A stretch of 31,705 nt of DNA from an uncultured Lachnospiraceae bacterium (GTDB lineage: Bacteria > Bacillota > Clostridia > Lachnospirales > Lachnospiraceae). The DNA lies in NCBI GenBank assembly GCA_910587895.1, contig CAJUOE010000148.1, positions 1 to 31,705 on the forward strand, in the 5' to 3' direction. Each line of letters starts with the position of its first letter. The first letter of the stretch is position 1. The notes under the pieces were generated by a model, which had not been told where the DNA came from, searched no databases, and saw nothing but the letters and a program-made list of their open reading frames with translations. This document shows, piece after piece, positions 1-8,272 of this stretch. Both the position numbers and the translations under genes were made by a program.

Positions 1-131
1 CACGTAACAAACTGGCGAAATGGTTGCATGATACCGCCATACAAAATCGGGATGTCCCCAAAGCCATAGCACCCAGAACCATATCTGAAAAACTGTTGTT
101 GAAGGAAGGGATTCTTTGTTATCCGATATGA
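1..131 (+). CDS. C-terminal end of an unidentified protein (partial)
   Basis: An open frame enters from the left edge (first full codon at position 3) and runs 42 codons to TGA at 129-131. The peptide begins RNKLAKWLHD and ends GILCYPI. It is basic and looks coding rather than random, but I do not recognise the family and the rest of the gene lies outside the window. No clear terminator follows it. It could be a spurious open frame. Confidence 0.35.
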   Translation, partial: RNKLAKWLHDTAIQNRDVPKAIAPRTISEKLLLKEGILCYPI

Positions 132-440
132 GTTTTGGGACGCTACGCCTTTGGAGACACCCCGGTTCGTTTGATAATTATTAAATTTTAAGGTTCTTTG
201 TTGTTGCTTGCTTCTGCCGTTCTTTTACGGATACAGCTTTCTTCCATTATTGTAATGAATATGACATAATTTTAGCATATTTTACTATCTTTTCATCCCC
301 ATAAACTATAGGAAATGCACAAAATATTTTATATTATATTTAGTTTTTTATATTTTAGTACAAAAAATTGATAAAAAGATGGCTGCTTGCCATTCTTCCC
401 AGGAAATGATAAGATATTACCATTAAGAAAGGAAAAATAT
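132..440. other. AT-rich intergenic region before the SGNH hydrolase
   Basis: This stretch of about 300 bases becomes very AT-rich between roughly 230 and 380. I see no convincing gene, RNA or insertion sequence in it. Its right end holds the likely promoter of the hydrolase gene (387-415). A weaker promoter-like pair, TTGTAA with TAGCAT 17 bases later, lies near 249-277. Confidence 0.5.
387..415 (+). promoter_or_regulatory. Probable sigma-A promoter of the SGNH hydrolase gene
   Basis: TTGCCA (387-392) matches the -35 consensus at five of six positions. It is followed by a 17-base spacer and TAAGAT (410-415) as a -10. Transcription would start near 422 and give a leader of about 19 nt containing the ribosome binding site. 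The -10 matches only four of six positions, so this is a reasonable but unproven call. Confidence 0.4.
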
Positions 441-1082
441 ATGAGAACAGTTTTATGCTACGGGGATTCCAATACCTACGGTTACAATCCGTCAAACGGA
501 TTCCGCTACCCGGAAAACATTCGCTGGACCGGAAGGCTGCAATCTGCGCTGGGGGATAGTTACAAGATCATAGAAGAAGGCTGCAATGGCAGGACAACTA
601 TTTTTGACGACCCTTTGGAGGGTTGGAAAAACGGGCTCGGATATCTGCGCCCATGCCTGAATTCCCATAAGCCGGTAGATATCGTAATTATGATGCTGGG
701 GAGCAATGACCTGAAGGAAACCTTTCATGCAAGCGCAAAGCAGATCGCGAACGGTGCGGCAACGCTTGTCCATGTGATACAGGATTTTACTGCTGAAAAG
801 CAGGGATTTGTGCCGCATATCATTTTGGTCTCTCCCCCTGAAATAGGAGAAGATATCCGCAACTCATCTTTTTACGGCTCATTTAGCGAGAATGCCATAA
901 CCCGTTCCAGGGAATTCCCCAAATGGTATCGGATGGCGGCGGAAGAATGCCACTGTATCTTTTTCGATGCGGCAGCGCATATCAAGCCATCAAAGGAGGA
1001 TTCCTTACATTTGTCTCCGGAAGGTCATGCGGTGTTGGCGCGGGAGTTGGCAAAGGTTGTTTGCCAGATACCATACGAATGA
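441..1082 (+). CDS. SGNH/GDSL-family esterase or acyltransferase
   Basis: A 213-residue cytoplasmic hydrolase of the SGNH fold. The N-terminal block holds the nucleophile motif GDSN (Ser10). GCNGRTT around residues 47-53 supplies the oxyanion glycine, MLGSND ends at Asp90 with Asn89 as the block III Asn, and DSLH at 187-190 gives the Asp/His pair. The order and spacing resemble the arylesterase/acyltransferase group typified by the Mycobacterium smegmatis enzyme, including the shared RWTG and long IEEG-RTT-DDP segment. No signal peptide is seen. ATG at 441 is chosen because AAGAAAGG (425-432) lies at good spacing. An upstream in-frame ATG at 387 would put the start inside the promoter and lacks a binding site. 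The gene is monocistronic and convergent with the large glycosidase. The substrate is unknown. Confidence 0.88.
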   Translation: MRTVLCYGDSNTYGYNPSNGFRYPENIRWTGRLQSALGDSYKIIEEGCNGRTTIFDDPLEGWKNGLGYLRPCLNSHKPVDIVIMMLGSNDLKETFHASAKQIANGAATLVHVIQDFTAEKQGFVPHIILVSPPEIGEDIRNSSFYGSFSENAITRSREFPKWYRMAAEECHCIFFDAAAHIKPSKEDSLHLSPEGHAVLARELAKVVCQIPYE

Positions 1083-1098
1083 ACAATCAACAAATTGA

Positions 1099-1132
1099 CG
1101 AGCCGGGAACCTGCATCCAGGTTCCCGGCTCG
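1099..1132. terminator. Bidirectional hairpin terminator between convergent genes
   Basis: A perfect 15-bp stem (1099-1113 with 1118-1132, arm CGAGCCGGGAACCTG) closes a four-base CATC loop. It sits between the hydrolase stop (1082) and the glycosidase stop (1160). On the minus strand it is followed by a T-rich stretch (tcaatttgttg); on the plus strand by a weaker one. It most likely ends both transcripts. Confidence 0.8.
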
Positions 1133-1159
1133 ATCATTCTTTCGCTGATGTGTTTGTGC

Positions 1160-4100
1160 TTATTTCGTAATCTTTACGCTCTTCTTCTGCCCTTTGTTCT
1201 TCATGATATCCTTGTATTTTCTCAGTTTCTTAGCGGGCACCTTAATCTTTGCCTTCTTGTTGATGCCATAGAACGCTTTGCTCTCTATCTTTTTCAGCTT
1301 TGTGCTCTTGATGGTAATCGTCTTTAAGCTGCCATCCTTATAGAACGCTTTCTTGCCTATGTTGGTGAGACTCTTGCTGTTCAGTTTTACGCTCTTTAAT
1401 TTCTTACATCCAGAAAATGCATTTGCGCCGATCGTTTTTACATTGCTGCCTACCGTCGCGGTAGTGGCTTTCTTGCAGTTCTTGAACGCGGAGGAACCGA
1501 TCGCTGTAATCTTATAAGCTGCATTCTTAATCTTTACTGTATTTCCTACCGTAATTTTCTTGCTGTTCTTGTTAGTAATTCCTGTAACGGTTACGGTCTT
1601 TTTCGCAACATCGGTCACCTTGTAGGAATATCCGGAAACCTTGTATACGTCTCCTTTTTTGACGATATTGGCTGCGTTTTCCGCCTGCGTTTTCAACTGC
1701 TGGTATGTGCTCTCTGCTGTCGTCAGCAGATTGTAATTGGTTACCAGGGCTTTCTGCGCAGCTGTGAGGGCATTGTATGCATTCCTTGCAAGATCTATCT
1801 TGCCCTTGCTCTCTGCCGTGTAGGCTACTGATCCAATTGCGGCAATCTTATCCATAACTGCCTTTGCCGCAGCTTTGTCTGCCTCACTATCGCCACCGAT
1901 GCTGCCTCCCTCTTCCAGGGTCTTGTAATCAGACTCTGCTTTCGTCAGCACGTTTGCGTTTGTAACCTGTGCCTTCTGCTCTGGCGTCAACATCTCATAG
2001 AGTGTTTTAGCCGCATTGATTTTTGCCTTACACTCCGGCGTGAGCGTTACCGTACCAATCGCTGCAATCTTTTCCATGACTGCCTGAACGATATCTGCAT
2101 CCCCCTCCTCTGCCGACTGCACTTTTTTCATGGAGAAGTCATCAATAAAGAAGATGACAAGCTCATCCTGCGTGGGATTTTCCTTGTATTCCGTCTCCAC
2201 CAGGAGAAGCACCCTGCTCGTATCCGCATTCTGTGGAACGGTGTAATCACCCACGAGGTTGCCCCACTCGTTTACTTTCAGTTTCTTTGTAACCATAATT
2301 TCTTTTGTTTCATTCGTTCCATATAAGATTGAAACGTTAAATCCAACTTCTGCTGGCGGATTTGGATTTTGATTCTCACCGTTTCTATAAGTTGCCCAGC
2401 CGTCAATCGTATAGGTGTCTCCCGCTTTTACCTTGCCGGTTATGTCATGGACGGTTCCAGAAGAGGTAGTCTTGCGGTTTTCTACCTTCAGGGAACGGGC
2501 TGCATTATGATAGGTAGACCAGCCCTCGCCAAGGGTCGTACCCTCGCCGTACGGCGCCCATTTATTTCCTGTATTGCCCTCGTCAAAAGTACCATTTTCT
2601 ATGATCTCTTCCCCGGAACCAAGGCCGTCTGCACGGACAAGCTTTAACAGATAGGTCTTGAAAGTCGTATGATCCTGCGCATATACTTTCAGGGGCAGGA
2701 AGGTGGTTCCTTCCTTTAGGTCAAATACCTGCGGTTTCGCCTCGTTTACCAGCTTTCCGTCAATATACAGAAGGCCGCTTCCGGTTGCCAGCTTGAAGTT
2801 CAGGGATACACGCTCCGTTGCCGACGGTACCTGAACGGTATAACCGTTCTGTGAGGTCTTAACCTTTCCTGCCGATGATGTCAGGTCTTTAAGATTGGCA
2901 TCATTATCGTATGCGCGCGTCAGATACAGACCATTTACCACGCGTGCGCTGTCCTCTGTGGCGCTTCCGCTCTCAAATTTTACTTTTACAATGTCATATG
3001 TCTCATTGCCAACCTGCAGCGTCTGGGATGCTGCAATCTCGCTTGCCGGAATCTCAAATGATTTCTTAAAGAACGGCTCTTCCCCCGTGTAATTCTCTAC
3101 CGTATAGTTTGCTATGACGGTAGAGCCAACGGTAATTTTGATCGTCTTGCCGGCATCTTCCTTTGCAAACTGGCAAACCAGGGAATTTATCTTATTCTTA
3201 TCCACCTTCATATTGTACTGGAAATATCCGCCCGGCTGCGCCCTGCGCGTGCTGCCAATGCCGCTAACGCCAGTTTCAAAAACAGACTTATTTTCCTCCA
3301 TCTGATGAGTTGCGTCGTTCTCATACTGCTGGTAGCCCGGCTGTATGGAATCCACAACCGCCTCTGCAAATCGTCCCTCTTCCTTCTCAGCGAGGATTTT
3401 ATCTTCTGCCGCATCTTCTGCGCTCTCAAAATACCAGTAAATGCCGTAGCGCTCTTCGTTCAATGTGTTAAACGGCACAAAGGTCAGTCCTTCTCCGCCA
3501 AATACGGATTCCGCATCGGTTCCGCGAAGGTGGAACTCCATCTTTCCATCCGTCTTTTCCAGTTTGGAGTTGATGTTATTCATAAACTCCCTGGTACTGT
3601 CCTTGCCCTGGATGGCAATGGTTTCCGTTCCCAGAATCTGTTTGATGGTCTGTCCATAGGTCAGCTCAAGGCGCACATTTTCGCCGCCAACCACCTTGTA
3701 TGCTGGTGTGGACAAGTTTGCCCCGGCCCATACAAGATCGTCCCATTTTTCCGTTCCCAGTTTGGCTGCCAGAACGGTCGGGCCATACTTGAAGGCAAAG
3801 ACGGATTTGTTATCCGATAAGCCAAAGGCTTTTACTTCCATGGGATAGGTGATTTCCACCTTATCGTTATTATTCCATGTCCTGTCAATGACGAAATACT
3901 GATTCTCAACATTATTTTCTGCTGCCTGTCCGTTAATCTTGACGGTTACGTCGCCAGATGCCCAGTCAGGGACACGCAGTTTTAACTTCGCTGCCACAGG
4001 CTGTGCATCGTTCAGCAGATTTACTGTAAACTCTGCCTTGTCGCTTGCCGTCACGTCGCTGCTTTGCGTGAGCTTGAGGTCTTTTTCCTTCCAGGTAACC

Positions 4101-6481
4101 TCAGACGCCACATACTGGTTGACCGTCAGGGAGTCATCATCCTTGAAATAAATGCTGTCCCCAAGCTTGGTATAATTCTCCATGCCGGTTCCGGTACAGC
4201 ACCAGAACATATTGGTGGCAGGATCCGCCGTTCCGAAGAACTTATAGTAACCGGTTGCCATCGGCGTGAAATAGGAAAATGCGCCTTCTTTGTTGACTGC
4301 ACCCATGATGGCATTGCGCAGCGTATTTTCATAATAATCGGCATACTTCCTGTCGCCGGTAATCTTAAACAATTCTTTGGAAAGCTTGAGCATATTGTGT
4401 GCACAGCAGCTCTCACAGTTCGCCTGGGTCCTGGTCGCGTCCAGTTCATTGTCCCCGCGGAAATGCTCCATGTCGCTGGTTCCGCCTGTGATATACGCAT
4501 GGTTCTCAACTACCAGCGTCCAGAAGTCCTCTGCATATCCCAGGTAATCTGCTTCGTTCGCATTCTCCACTTCCTTAAGGGCAACATAGCGGTTCAGCGC
4601 GCCCAGGAATTTGGGGATGGTTGTGTTGGCGTGTCTGCCCTTCAAGGTATCGCCGGAACCGGAGAGGATAATCCCATATAAATCCGGGTCGTCAAACTTG
4701 TGGGCTGCCTCTTTGTGCTCTGTCTTATGGGTATATTTGTACAGGTCATACAGACAGTCGTTCATTCCGCCATACTCGGTGTAGGAAACCGTTTTCTGCT
4801 GCTGTACGGTCCACTGGCTTACGCGGTTGTATACCCAGTCCCCCATTTTGGATGCCACTTCCAGGGCTTCCGTATTTCCTGTATATTTGTAGGTGTCCAC
4901 AAGACCCTGAATGGTCTTATGCATATTATACCAGGGAACCCAGGTTTCCCCCTTTGCATCTCCCTGCACGACATCAAACTGCAGTTCCACATTACTTGGA
5001 TCCTTTACGTTTGCTGCGAACAAAAATCCTTCTTCGGATCCACCGTAGTTGCCGGCATTGTCCTGGCATTCCTTGAGCCCGGAGACAATTTCACTCAGCT
5101 TTGCCTCCAGCTCCACATCCCCAGTCAGCTTAATTGCCTGTGCGGCTGCCGTCAGGTAATGCCCCATGCCATGCCCTGCGATAAGTCCGTTCTCCCAGCC
5201 GTTATAGCGCGCTGCTCCCTGCGTGTCGATGCCTGCATTTTCACGGTAGCCCACCAATACGCGGTCAACGTCAAATTTCTTCAGGAAGTCAACGTCCAGA
5301 TTCTGTGCGCCCTCGTAATAGGCGTCTGTCACCTTTACCTCATCCAGCCCAAACTGCTGCTCCCTGTAGGCTGTGTACTGATTTTCTTCCACCACAAAGG
5401 GCACGCCCTTCAATACGGTAATCGTAAAACTCTTCGTATCCGTTACCTCTCCACTTTGAATCGTCGCCGTCAGTACCACCTGCTTATCTTCATCCGTGGG
5501 ACGGATGACCTTGCCCGTCGTCTTGACAACGTCTTCATTGGAGCTGTGCCAGCTGATCGTACTGCCCTTCTTTCCCTTAGTCGGCAGGGAAATACTGCTG
5601 GTTATCTTATCCTTATCCTTGTTAGCAAACGGATCAAGGGCTGCACAGTCCGCGGATACAATTTCTTCCGGCGTCAGCACTTTCAGATAGGTCTTATACA
5701 ATGCCTCTACCTCTTCTGCCGTCGCTGCCGCGCTGTAGATCTCATACTGGTCAAGATCCAGCGTCGCATATCCTCCACCATACTGTGGCGAGTTAAATCC
5801 CAGATACTTATGATCCGTATCATTTCCCTTGATCTTCGCGGCGCTGGTAGCCGGGGTAGACGGTACAACCTCGCCGTTGCGGTAGAAGACAACCTTCCCA
5901 TCCGCGCTGTTGTAGGTGATTGCGATATGTACCCACTCGTCTACCGGGAAAAATGCTGCACGGTCGGTTTGAATCGCATACTCTGTCAATTTCTCCTGAT
6001 TAGAACCTACCGACAATTTCAACGGCTCCGTATTGCTCAGGCAGGACAGATACCAGCCCTGTCCATCCCATGCGCCGTTGGGCTTATTCCACATGATGAT
6101 ATGCTCACCGGCAAGGGCTTTCGTCGCCTTGAGCCAGAATGCTACCGTCATATTTTCGGGCTGCAGCTTTGCGCTTGTTCCCAAATCAAGATACGTGCTC
6201 CCATCCAGGGAAAGCGCAGAATTCGACACTCCCTCCGCATACTTTGCATCTTTCGCCGCACCACCTGCAGCATGGGAAGTTACCGAAAATGCGTTGGTGG
6301 AGCTGTCGGTCAGGTTATCGTCAAACTTAAGCTCCAGAACTTTCGATGCGTTCAGCGCGCTCAAATCCGCCCCCGCGTCGCTGCCCGCCGCCTGGGTGCA
6401 TAAGGGTTCCATACATCCAAGCATCATGGCGCCTGCCAAAAGCAGGCTGACTGTTTTTCTCCATAGATATTTCTTTTTCAT
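1160..6481 (-). CDS. Secreted multidomain beta-L-arabinofuranosidase (GH127/GH146 type)
   Basis: A 1773-residue exported enzyme that should release terminal L-arabinofuranose from plant glycans. Approximate domain order: signal peptide (1-32); LamG-like lectin domain (45-265); atrophied Ig-like domain (268-355); GH127/GH146 catalytic barrel and beta domains (360-960); a further sandwich module (960-1165); cadherin-like domain (1204-1280); CBM4/9-like domain starting ENGTFDEG (1287-1454); two helical repeats of about 65 residues (1460-1600); BspA-like leucine-rich repeats with a lysine-rich C terminus (1610-1773). The zinc/catalytic signature of the family is visible as Glu690-Ser-Cys692 and Cys761-Cys762 (WCCTG). 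ATG at 6481 is chosen because an AGGAGAGAA-type site precedes it; a start at 6553 lacks one. No sortase motif is seen, so the repeat tail may hold the protein to the wall. The MLGC sequence at 20-23 is a poor lipobox. Confidence 0.85.
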   Translation of the reverse strand: MKKKYLWRKTVSLLLAGAMMLGCMEPLCTQAAGSDAGADLSALNASKVLELKFDDNLTDSSTNAFSVTSHAAGGAAKDAKYAEGVSNSALSLDGSTYLDLGTSAKLQPENMTVAFWLKATKALAGEHIIMWNKPNGAWDGQGWYLSCLSNTEPLKLSVGSNQEKLTEYAIQTDRAAFFPVDEWVHIAITYNSADGKVVFYRNGEVVPSTPATSAAKIKGNDTDHKYLGFNSPQYGGGYATLDLDQYEIYSAAATAEEVEALYKTYLKVLTPEEIVSADCAALDPFANKDKDKITSSISLPTKGKKGSTISWHSSNEDVVKTTGKVIRPTDEDKQVVLTATIQSGEVTDTKSFTITVLKGVPFVVEENQYTAYREQQFGLDEVKVTDAYYEGAQNLDVDFLKKFDVDRVLVGYRENAGIDTQGAARYNGWENGLIAGHGMGHYLTAAAQAIKLTGDVELEAKLSEIVSGLKECQDNAGNYGGSEEGFLFAANVKDPSNVELQFDVVQGDAKGETWVPWYNMHKTIQGLVDTYKYTGNTEALEVASKMGDWVYNRVSQWTVQQQKTVSYTEYGGMNDCLYDLYKYTHKTEHKEAAHKFDDPDLYGIILSGSGDTLKGRHANTTIPKFLGALNRYVALKEVENANEADYLGYAEDFWTLVVENHAYITGGTSDMEHFRGDNELDATRTQANCESCCAHNMLKLSKELFKITGDRKYADYYENTLRNAIMGAVNKEGAFSYFTPMATGYYKFFGTADPATNMFWCCTGTGMENYTKLGDSIYFKDDDSLTVNQYVASEVTWKEKDLKLTQSSDVTASDKAEFTVNLLNDAQPVAAKLKLRVPDWASGDVTVKINGQAAENNVENQYFVIDRTWNNNDKVEITYPMEVKAFGLSDNKSVFAFKYGPTVLAAKLGTEKWDDLVWAGANLSTPAYKVVGGENVRLELTYGQTIKQILGTETIAIQGKDSTREFMNNINSKLEKTDGKMEFHLRGTDAESVFGGEGLTFVPFNTLNEERYGIYWYFESAEDAAEDKILAEKEEGRFAEAVVDSIQPGYQQYENDATHQMEENKSVFETGVSGIGSTRRAQPGGYFQYNMKVDKNKINSLVCQFAKEDAGKTIKITVGSTVIANYTVENYTGEEPFFKKSFEIPASEIAASQTLQVGNETYDIVKVKFESGSATEDSARVVNGLYLTRAYDNDANLKDLTSSAGKVKTSQNGYTVQVPSATERVSLNFKLATGSGLLYIDGKLVNEAKPQVFDLKEGTTFLPLKVYAQDHTTFKTYLLKLVRADGLGSGEEIIENGTFDEGNTGNKWAPYGEGTTLGEGWSTYHNAARSLKVENRKTTSSGTVHDITGKVKAGDTYTIDGWATYRNGENQNPNPPAEVGFNVSILYGTNETKEIMVTKKLKVNEWGNLVGDYTVPQNADTSRVLLLVETEYKENPTQDELVIFFIDDFSMKKVQSAEEGDADIVQAVMEKIAAIGTVTLTPECKAKINAAKTLYEMLTPEQKAQVTNANVLTKAESDYKTLEEGGSIGGDSEADKAAAKAVMDKIAAIGSVAYTAESKGKIDLARNAYNALTAAQKALVTNYNLLTTAESTYQQLKTQAENAANIVKKGDVYKVSGYSYKVTDVAKKTVTVTGITNKNSKKITVGNTVKIKNAAYKITAIGSSAFKNCKKATTATVGSNVKTIGANAFSGCKKLKSVKLNSKSLTNIGKKAFYKDGSLKTITIKSTKLKKIESKAFYGINKKAKIKVPAKKLRKYKDIMKNKGQKKSVKITK

Positions 6482-6633
6482 TCTCTCTCCTTCTCTCCTA
6501 AATTTATAATATATAGTTCTATTGTATTGTATATTATGACGAAATCCACCCACCCAAACTAAAGTTTTTTGTTTGTATATCTGATAAATCCTTTAGTTTT
6601 TAATATTTTTAGTAAATTATCATTGGTAAAATA

Positions 6634-6691
6634 ACTAAAAAAACAGTGCAAATTTATCTTTTTTAGTAAATAAAGACAATTTGCACTGTTT
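6634..6691 (-). terminator. Rho-independent terminator of the glutamate synthase gene
   Basis: A perfect 14-bp inverted repeat (AAACAGTGCAAATT at 6641-6654, its complement at 6678-6691) has a 23-base AT-rich loop. Read on the minus strand the stem runs straight into a T7 tract. It lies 58 bases past the stop of the rubredoxin-glutamate synthase gene and upstream of the glycosidase start, so it separates the two. Confidence 0.75.
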
Positions 6692-6748
6692 CCTATCATT
6701 CACATATGCATAAATGCATCTCTGATACCCATGACGGACAATCTGCGC

Positions 6749-8155
6749 TTAGGCATGGGGGATATTGGTAAATTCCGAAATTTCCCGGTTCAACGTCACC
6801 AGATCGTCCACGCGCAGGTCGTGTACGCAGCTGTGGCCGGTAACCCGCGCAAAGGTTTTCAGCTCTTCGCGTGTCACATTGAGGTAATTTGCTACCCGTT
6901 TCGCAGACTGTTCCACCTTCAGCCGTTTCCGCAGCTGTGGATCCTGTGTGGCAATACCTACCGGACAGTTGCCGGAACCGCAGATGCGGTACTGCTGGCA
7001 GGCTGCCGCAATCAACGCCGCACTTGCCACTGCCACTGCATCCGCGCCCATGGCAAGCGCTTTCGCCACATCAGCGGACACGCGCAAGCCCCCGGTAATT
7101 ACCAGAGAAATATCGGAACCCACAGAATCCAGATATTTCCGCGCACGGTACAAAGCATAGATGGTTGGAACGGATGTTGCCTCGCGCAGCAACAGCGGAC
7201 TGGATCCGGTTGCACCGCCCCTGCCGTCTATCGTGATGAAATCCGGTTCTGCATAGACGCAGTATTCCAGATCCCGTTCGATGCGCCCGACTGCAATCTT
7301 AATGCCAATCGGCCTTCCGTCCGAACGGTTTCGCAGCATGGTTACCATATCCTTCAGATCTTCTTTGGAATTCAATTCCGGGAATTTGCTGGGACTCTGC
7401 ACGTCCTCGCCCTGTTTCTTGCCGCGCAGCTTTGCAATCTCCGCAGTCACCTTCTCTCCGGGCAGATGTCCGCCCATGCCCGGCTTCGTCCCCTGTCCGA
7501 TCTTGATTTCTATGGCGTCTGCATTGCGCAGGTTCTCATCTGTTACGCTGTATTTATTGGGAATATACTCAAATATGTATTTGTAGGAATTCTCCCGCTC
7601 CTCCGGCAGGATTCCACCCTCGCCGCTGCACATCGCCGTCCTTGCCAGCGCGGAGCCCTTTGCCAGCGCCACCTTGATTTCCCGGGACAATGCGCCAAAC
7701 GACATATGGGAAATGTATACCGGGCTGTCCAGTATCATTGGTTTCTTTGCATGTTTGCCAAGCACGGTCATCGTGCTTACCGGGTCATCCTCGTCAAGCG
7801 GCGGAGGATTGAGCTGTGCGCCCAGCAGCAAAATATCATCCCAGGAAGGCATTGCCATCTTTGTTCCCATTGCGCCGCTAATCGTCTTGCCGGTCACCGC
7901 CATCTGATGAATCTCTTCCATATAGCGGCAACTATCATCGTTACGGTAGAAATTCTTATCATAACTCAATTCCATAGCAGAAACATCTTCCTGTTCCTGC
8001 GCTTTCCCACTCTCTAAATCCAGCGTGCTCACGCTGTCGCTTTCTAAGGGTTCTTCCCTGAACTTTTCTGCCGGCTGATGGCAGACGGGGCATTCCTGCG
8101 GCGCGCTTTCCCCTTCATGGACATAGCCGCAGACACTGCAGACAAATCTCTTCAT
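6749..8155 (-). CDS. Rubredoxin-domain glutamate synthase (FMN-binding GltB-type domain)
   Basis: A 468-residue cytoplasmic protein. Residues 1-35 form a rubredoxin-like iron site: Cys6, Cys9, Cys22 and Cys25 in CSVCGY and CPVC. The rest is the FMN-binding glutamate synthase core (Glu_synthase family), with GQGTKPGMGG, IDGRGGATGS, ITGGLRVSADV and a cysteine cluster Cys386, Cys392, Cys397 (ending CPVGIATQ) expected to bind a 3Fe-4S cluster. There is no class II glutamine amidotransferase domain, so ammonia must come from elsewhere or the protein has another role. The fused rubredoxin suggests electrons arrive from an iron-sulfur donor rather than a pyridine-nucleotide subunit (inference). The ATG has GAAAGGAG seven bases upstream. 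The gene stands alone with its own promoter and terminator. Confidence 0.87.
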   Translation of the reverse strand: MKRFVCSVCGYVHEGESAPQECPVCHQPAEKFREEPLESDSVSTLDLESGKAQEQEDVSAMELSYDKNFYRNDDSCRYMEEIHQMAVTGKTISGAMGTKMAMPSWDDILLLGAQLNPPPLDEDDPVSTMTVLGKHAKKPMILDSPVYISHMSFGALSREIKVALAKGSALARTAMCSGEGGILPEERENSYKYIFEYIPNKYSVTDENLRNADAIEIKIGQGTKPGMGGHLPGEKVTAEIAKLRGKKQGEDVQSPSKFPELNSKEDLKDMVTMLRNRSDGRPIGIKIAVGRIERDLEYCVYAEPDFITIDGRGGATGSSPLLLREATSVPTIYALYRARKYLDSVGSDISLVITGGLRVSADVAKALAMGADAVAVASAALIAAACQQYRICGSGNCPVGIATQDPQLRKRLKVEQSAKRVANYLNVTREELKTFARVTGHSCVHDLRVDDLVTLNREISEFTNIPHA

Positions 8156-8180
8156 ACGCTTCTCCTTTCAAATTCGTCAA

Positions 8181-8225
8181 AAATACCGACTAAAATAAAG
8201 TATATGTTCATTTTAGTCGGTATTT
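8181..8225. promoter_or_regulatory. 16-bp inverted repeat overlapping the glutamate synthase promoter (candidate operator)
   Basis: Arms AAATACCGACTAAAAT (8181-8196) and its exact complement (8210-8225) are separated by 13 bases. One arm covers the -10 and part of the spacer of the promoter at 8210-8238. The other lies about 7-22 bases past the predicted start. Because transcription should start in the loop, the hairpin cannot form in that transcript, which favours a DNA-binding site. For read-through from the kinase gene it could also act as a terminator, followed on the minus strand only by a short TT. The half-site resembles the ATA-x-GACT type bound by some Rrf2 regulators; this is inference. 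Confidence 0.55.
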
Positions 8226-8238
8226 GTACATCAGTCAA
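8210..8238 (-). promoter_or_regulatory. Sigma-A promoter of the glutamate synthase gene
   Basis: Read on the minus strand, TTGACT (8233-8238) is followed by a 17-base spacer and TAAAAT (8210-8215); each hexamer differs from consensus at one position. The predicted start is near 8203, giving a leader of about 48 nt to the ATG at 8155. Confidence 0.7.
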
Positions 8239-8272
8239 TATTCTCGTGACATGATTCCATCAACCGCCACGG

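Noticed and set aside
4700..6403. 567-codon open frame on the plus strand
   Set aside because: It lies wholly opposite the arabinofuranosidase gene, is rich in Cys, Arg and His with no domain, and mirrors the coding bias of the real gene.
6410..6418. Lipoprotein signal (MLGC) in the arabinofuranosidase
   Set aside because: The residues before Cys fit the lipobox poorly and a standard signal peptidase site near residue 32 fits better.
6731..8017. 428-codon open frame on the plus strand
   Set aside because: It is antisense to the glutamate synthase gene, which has clear motifs, promoter and ribosome binding site.
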